From: Acinetobacter sp. ANC 4805
Lineage (GTDB): Bacteria > Pseudomonadota > Gammaproteobacteria > Pseudomonadales > Moraxellaceae
Direction of reading: 5' to 3'
Length of the DNA: 64,000 nt
NCBI RefSeq assembly: GCF_022549495.1
Contig: NZ_JAKZGD010000003.1
Location: 186,001 to 250,000, forward strand
A program made the translations under genes and the position numbers. Each line of letters opens with the position of its first letter. Positions within the stretch are counted from its first letter, which is position 1. The notes under the pieces are model-generated. The model searched no databases, was not told where the DNA came from, and was given only the letters and a program-made list of their open reading frames with translations. Shown here piece by piece: positions 63,475 to 64,000 of the stretch.

Positions 63475-64000
63475 ATGCACTATCCTAAAGTTTACGACGT
63501 TATCGTAATTGGTGGCGGTCACGCTGGTACGGAAGCAGCACTTGCTGCGGCACGTATGGGAAGACAAACATTATTGTTGACGCATAATATTGAAACTTTG
63601 GGACAGATGAGCTGTAACCCTGCGATTGGTGGTATTGGTAAATCACATCTTGTTCGTGAGATTGATGCCTTAGGCGGTGCAATGGCACTTGCTGCGGATA
63701 AAGGTGGTATTCAATTCCGTATTTTAAACTCTCGTAAAGGTGCTGCGGTTCGTGCAACGCGTGCGCAAGCTGACCGTGTACGTTTTAAAGCGGCAATTCG
63801 TCATACCTTAGAAAACCAAGCTAACTTGGATATTTTCCAACAAGCGGCAGATGATCTTATTGTAGAAGGCGATACTGTTAAAGGCGTTGTGACCCAAATG
63901 GGTATTCGTTTTGACACGAAAACAGTTGTGCTGACCACAGGTACATTCTTGGGCGGTGTGATTCATATTGGTTTACAGAATTCTAGTGGTGGTCGTGCAG
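63475..64000 (+). CDS. mnmG: tRNA uridine 5-carboxymethylaminomethyl modification enzyme MnmG, 5' part; runs past the window
   Basis: FAD-binding subunit of the MnmE-MnmG complex that modifies U34 of tRNAs reading two-family-box codons. The first 175 residues are visible. The FAD motif is [14 protein letters not shown] (GGGHAG, 13-18), then [26 protein letters not shown], the [14 protein letters not shown] segment and [13 protein letters not shown]. The frame is open to the last base, so the gene continues beyond the window. It is divergent from the small secreted-protein gene. Confidence 0.96.
   Translation, partial: MHYPKVYDVIVIGGGHAGTEAALAAARMGRQTLLLTHNIETLGQMSCNPAIGGIGKSHLVREIDALGGAMALAADKGGIQFRILNSRKGAAVRATRAQADRVRFKAAIRHTLENQANLDIFQQAADDLIVEGDTVKGVVTQMGIRFDTKTVVLTTGTFLGGVIHIGLQNSSGGRA

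Overview
The window is a stretch of a low-GC gammaproteobacterial chromosome that I assign to the genus Acinetobacter. The reasons are the protein sequences (for example LepB, the DUF4845 protein, Era with an N-terminal extension, MiaE, and a 485-residue GapDH), the gene orders lepA-lepB-DUF4845-rnc-era-recO-pdxJ and ubiC-ubiA, and the AT-rich intergenic DNA. The species is not resolved. Nearly all of it is core housekeeping DNA. The only clear mobile DNA is one intact IS1595-type element.

Layout. 1-6.1 kb: a plus-strand operon-like run, lepA (cut by the window edge), lepB, DUF4845, rnc, era, a small lipoprotein, recO, pdxJ, miaE. 6.2-15.1 kb: a patchier region with lineage-type hypotheticals, a tRNA-Asn, a PaaI-type thioesterase, a GFA-fold protein, an aspartate aminotransferase, a lone nitrate-type (NrtA/CmpA) binding lipoprotein, the insertion sequence, a macro-domain-like protein and a membrane diguanylate cyclase. 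15.3-27.9 kb: mainly plus-strand core genes (uvrB, lipocalin, rarD, gap, obgE, proB, ubiC, ubiA, a lipase-like lipoprotein). 28.4-28.8 kb: three more tRNA-Asn genes. 29-32.9 kb: adjacent Fe- and Mn-superoxide dismutases, a Nif3-family protein and a DegS-like protease. 33-37.2 kb: a nitrate-uptake pair (narK-type transporter and outer-membrane channel) and an OmpW-family protein. 37.4-43.9 kb: map divergent from rpsB-tsf, then cca and maeB. 44-50.6 kb: a PAS/GGDEF/EAL protein, rsmE, metF, ahcY. 50.9-56.5 kb: gloB, a two-gene unit with a histone-deacetylase-fold enzyme, and the methionine importer metQ-N-I. 57-64 kb: purD, purH, fis, a DUF3426 zinc-ribbon protein, prmA, a small secreted protein and the start of mnmG.

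The most interesting content is regulatory RNA and DNA. The narK-type gene has a textbook sigma-54 promoter followed by a leader with two tandem hairpins whose six-base loops both carry A at position 1 and G at position 4, the signature bound by ANTAR antiterminators (NasR/NasT). A (TTTA)9 microsatellite lies just upstream. The lone NrtA-like gene has a near-consensus sigma-54 site too, so both loci probably belong to one nitrogen-limitation regulon. ahcY-metF is preceded by what reads as an S-adenosylhomocysteine riboswitch, with all helices visible. Other points are a candidate Fur box before the Mn-SOD gene, a 14-bp inverted repeat that buries the cca ribosome-binding site, and four tRNA-Asn genes that differ only by compensated acceptor-stem pairs. 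I found no CRISPR array, no rRNA operon, no prophage and no recognisable defence system. All functional calls come from reading the sequence and knowledge of the families; no database search was run.
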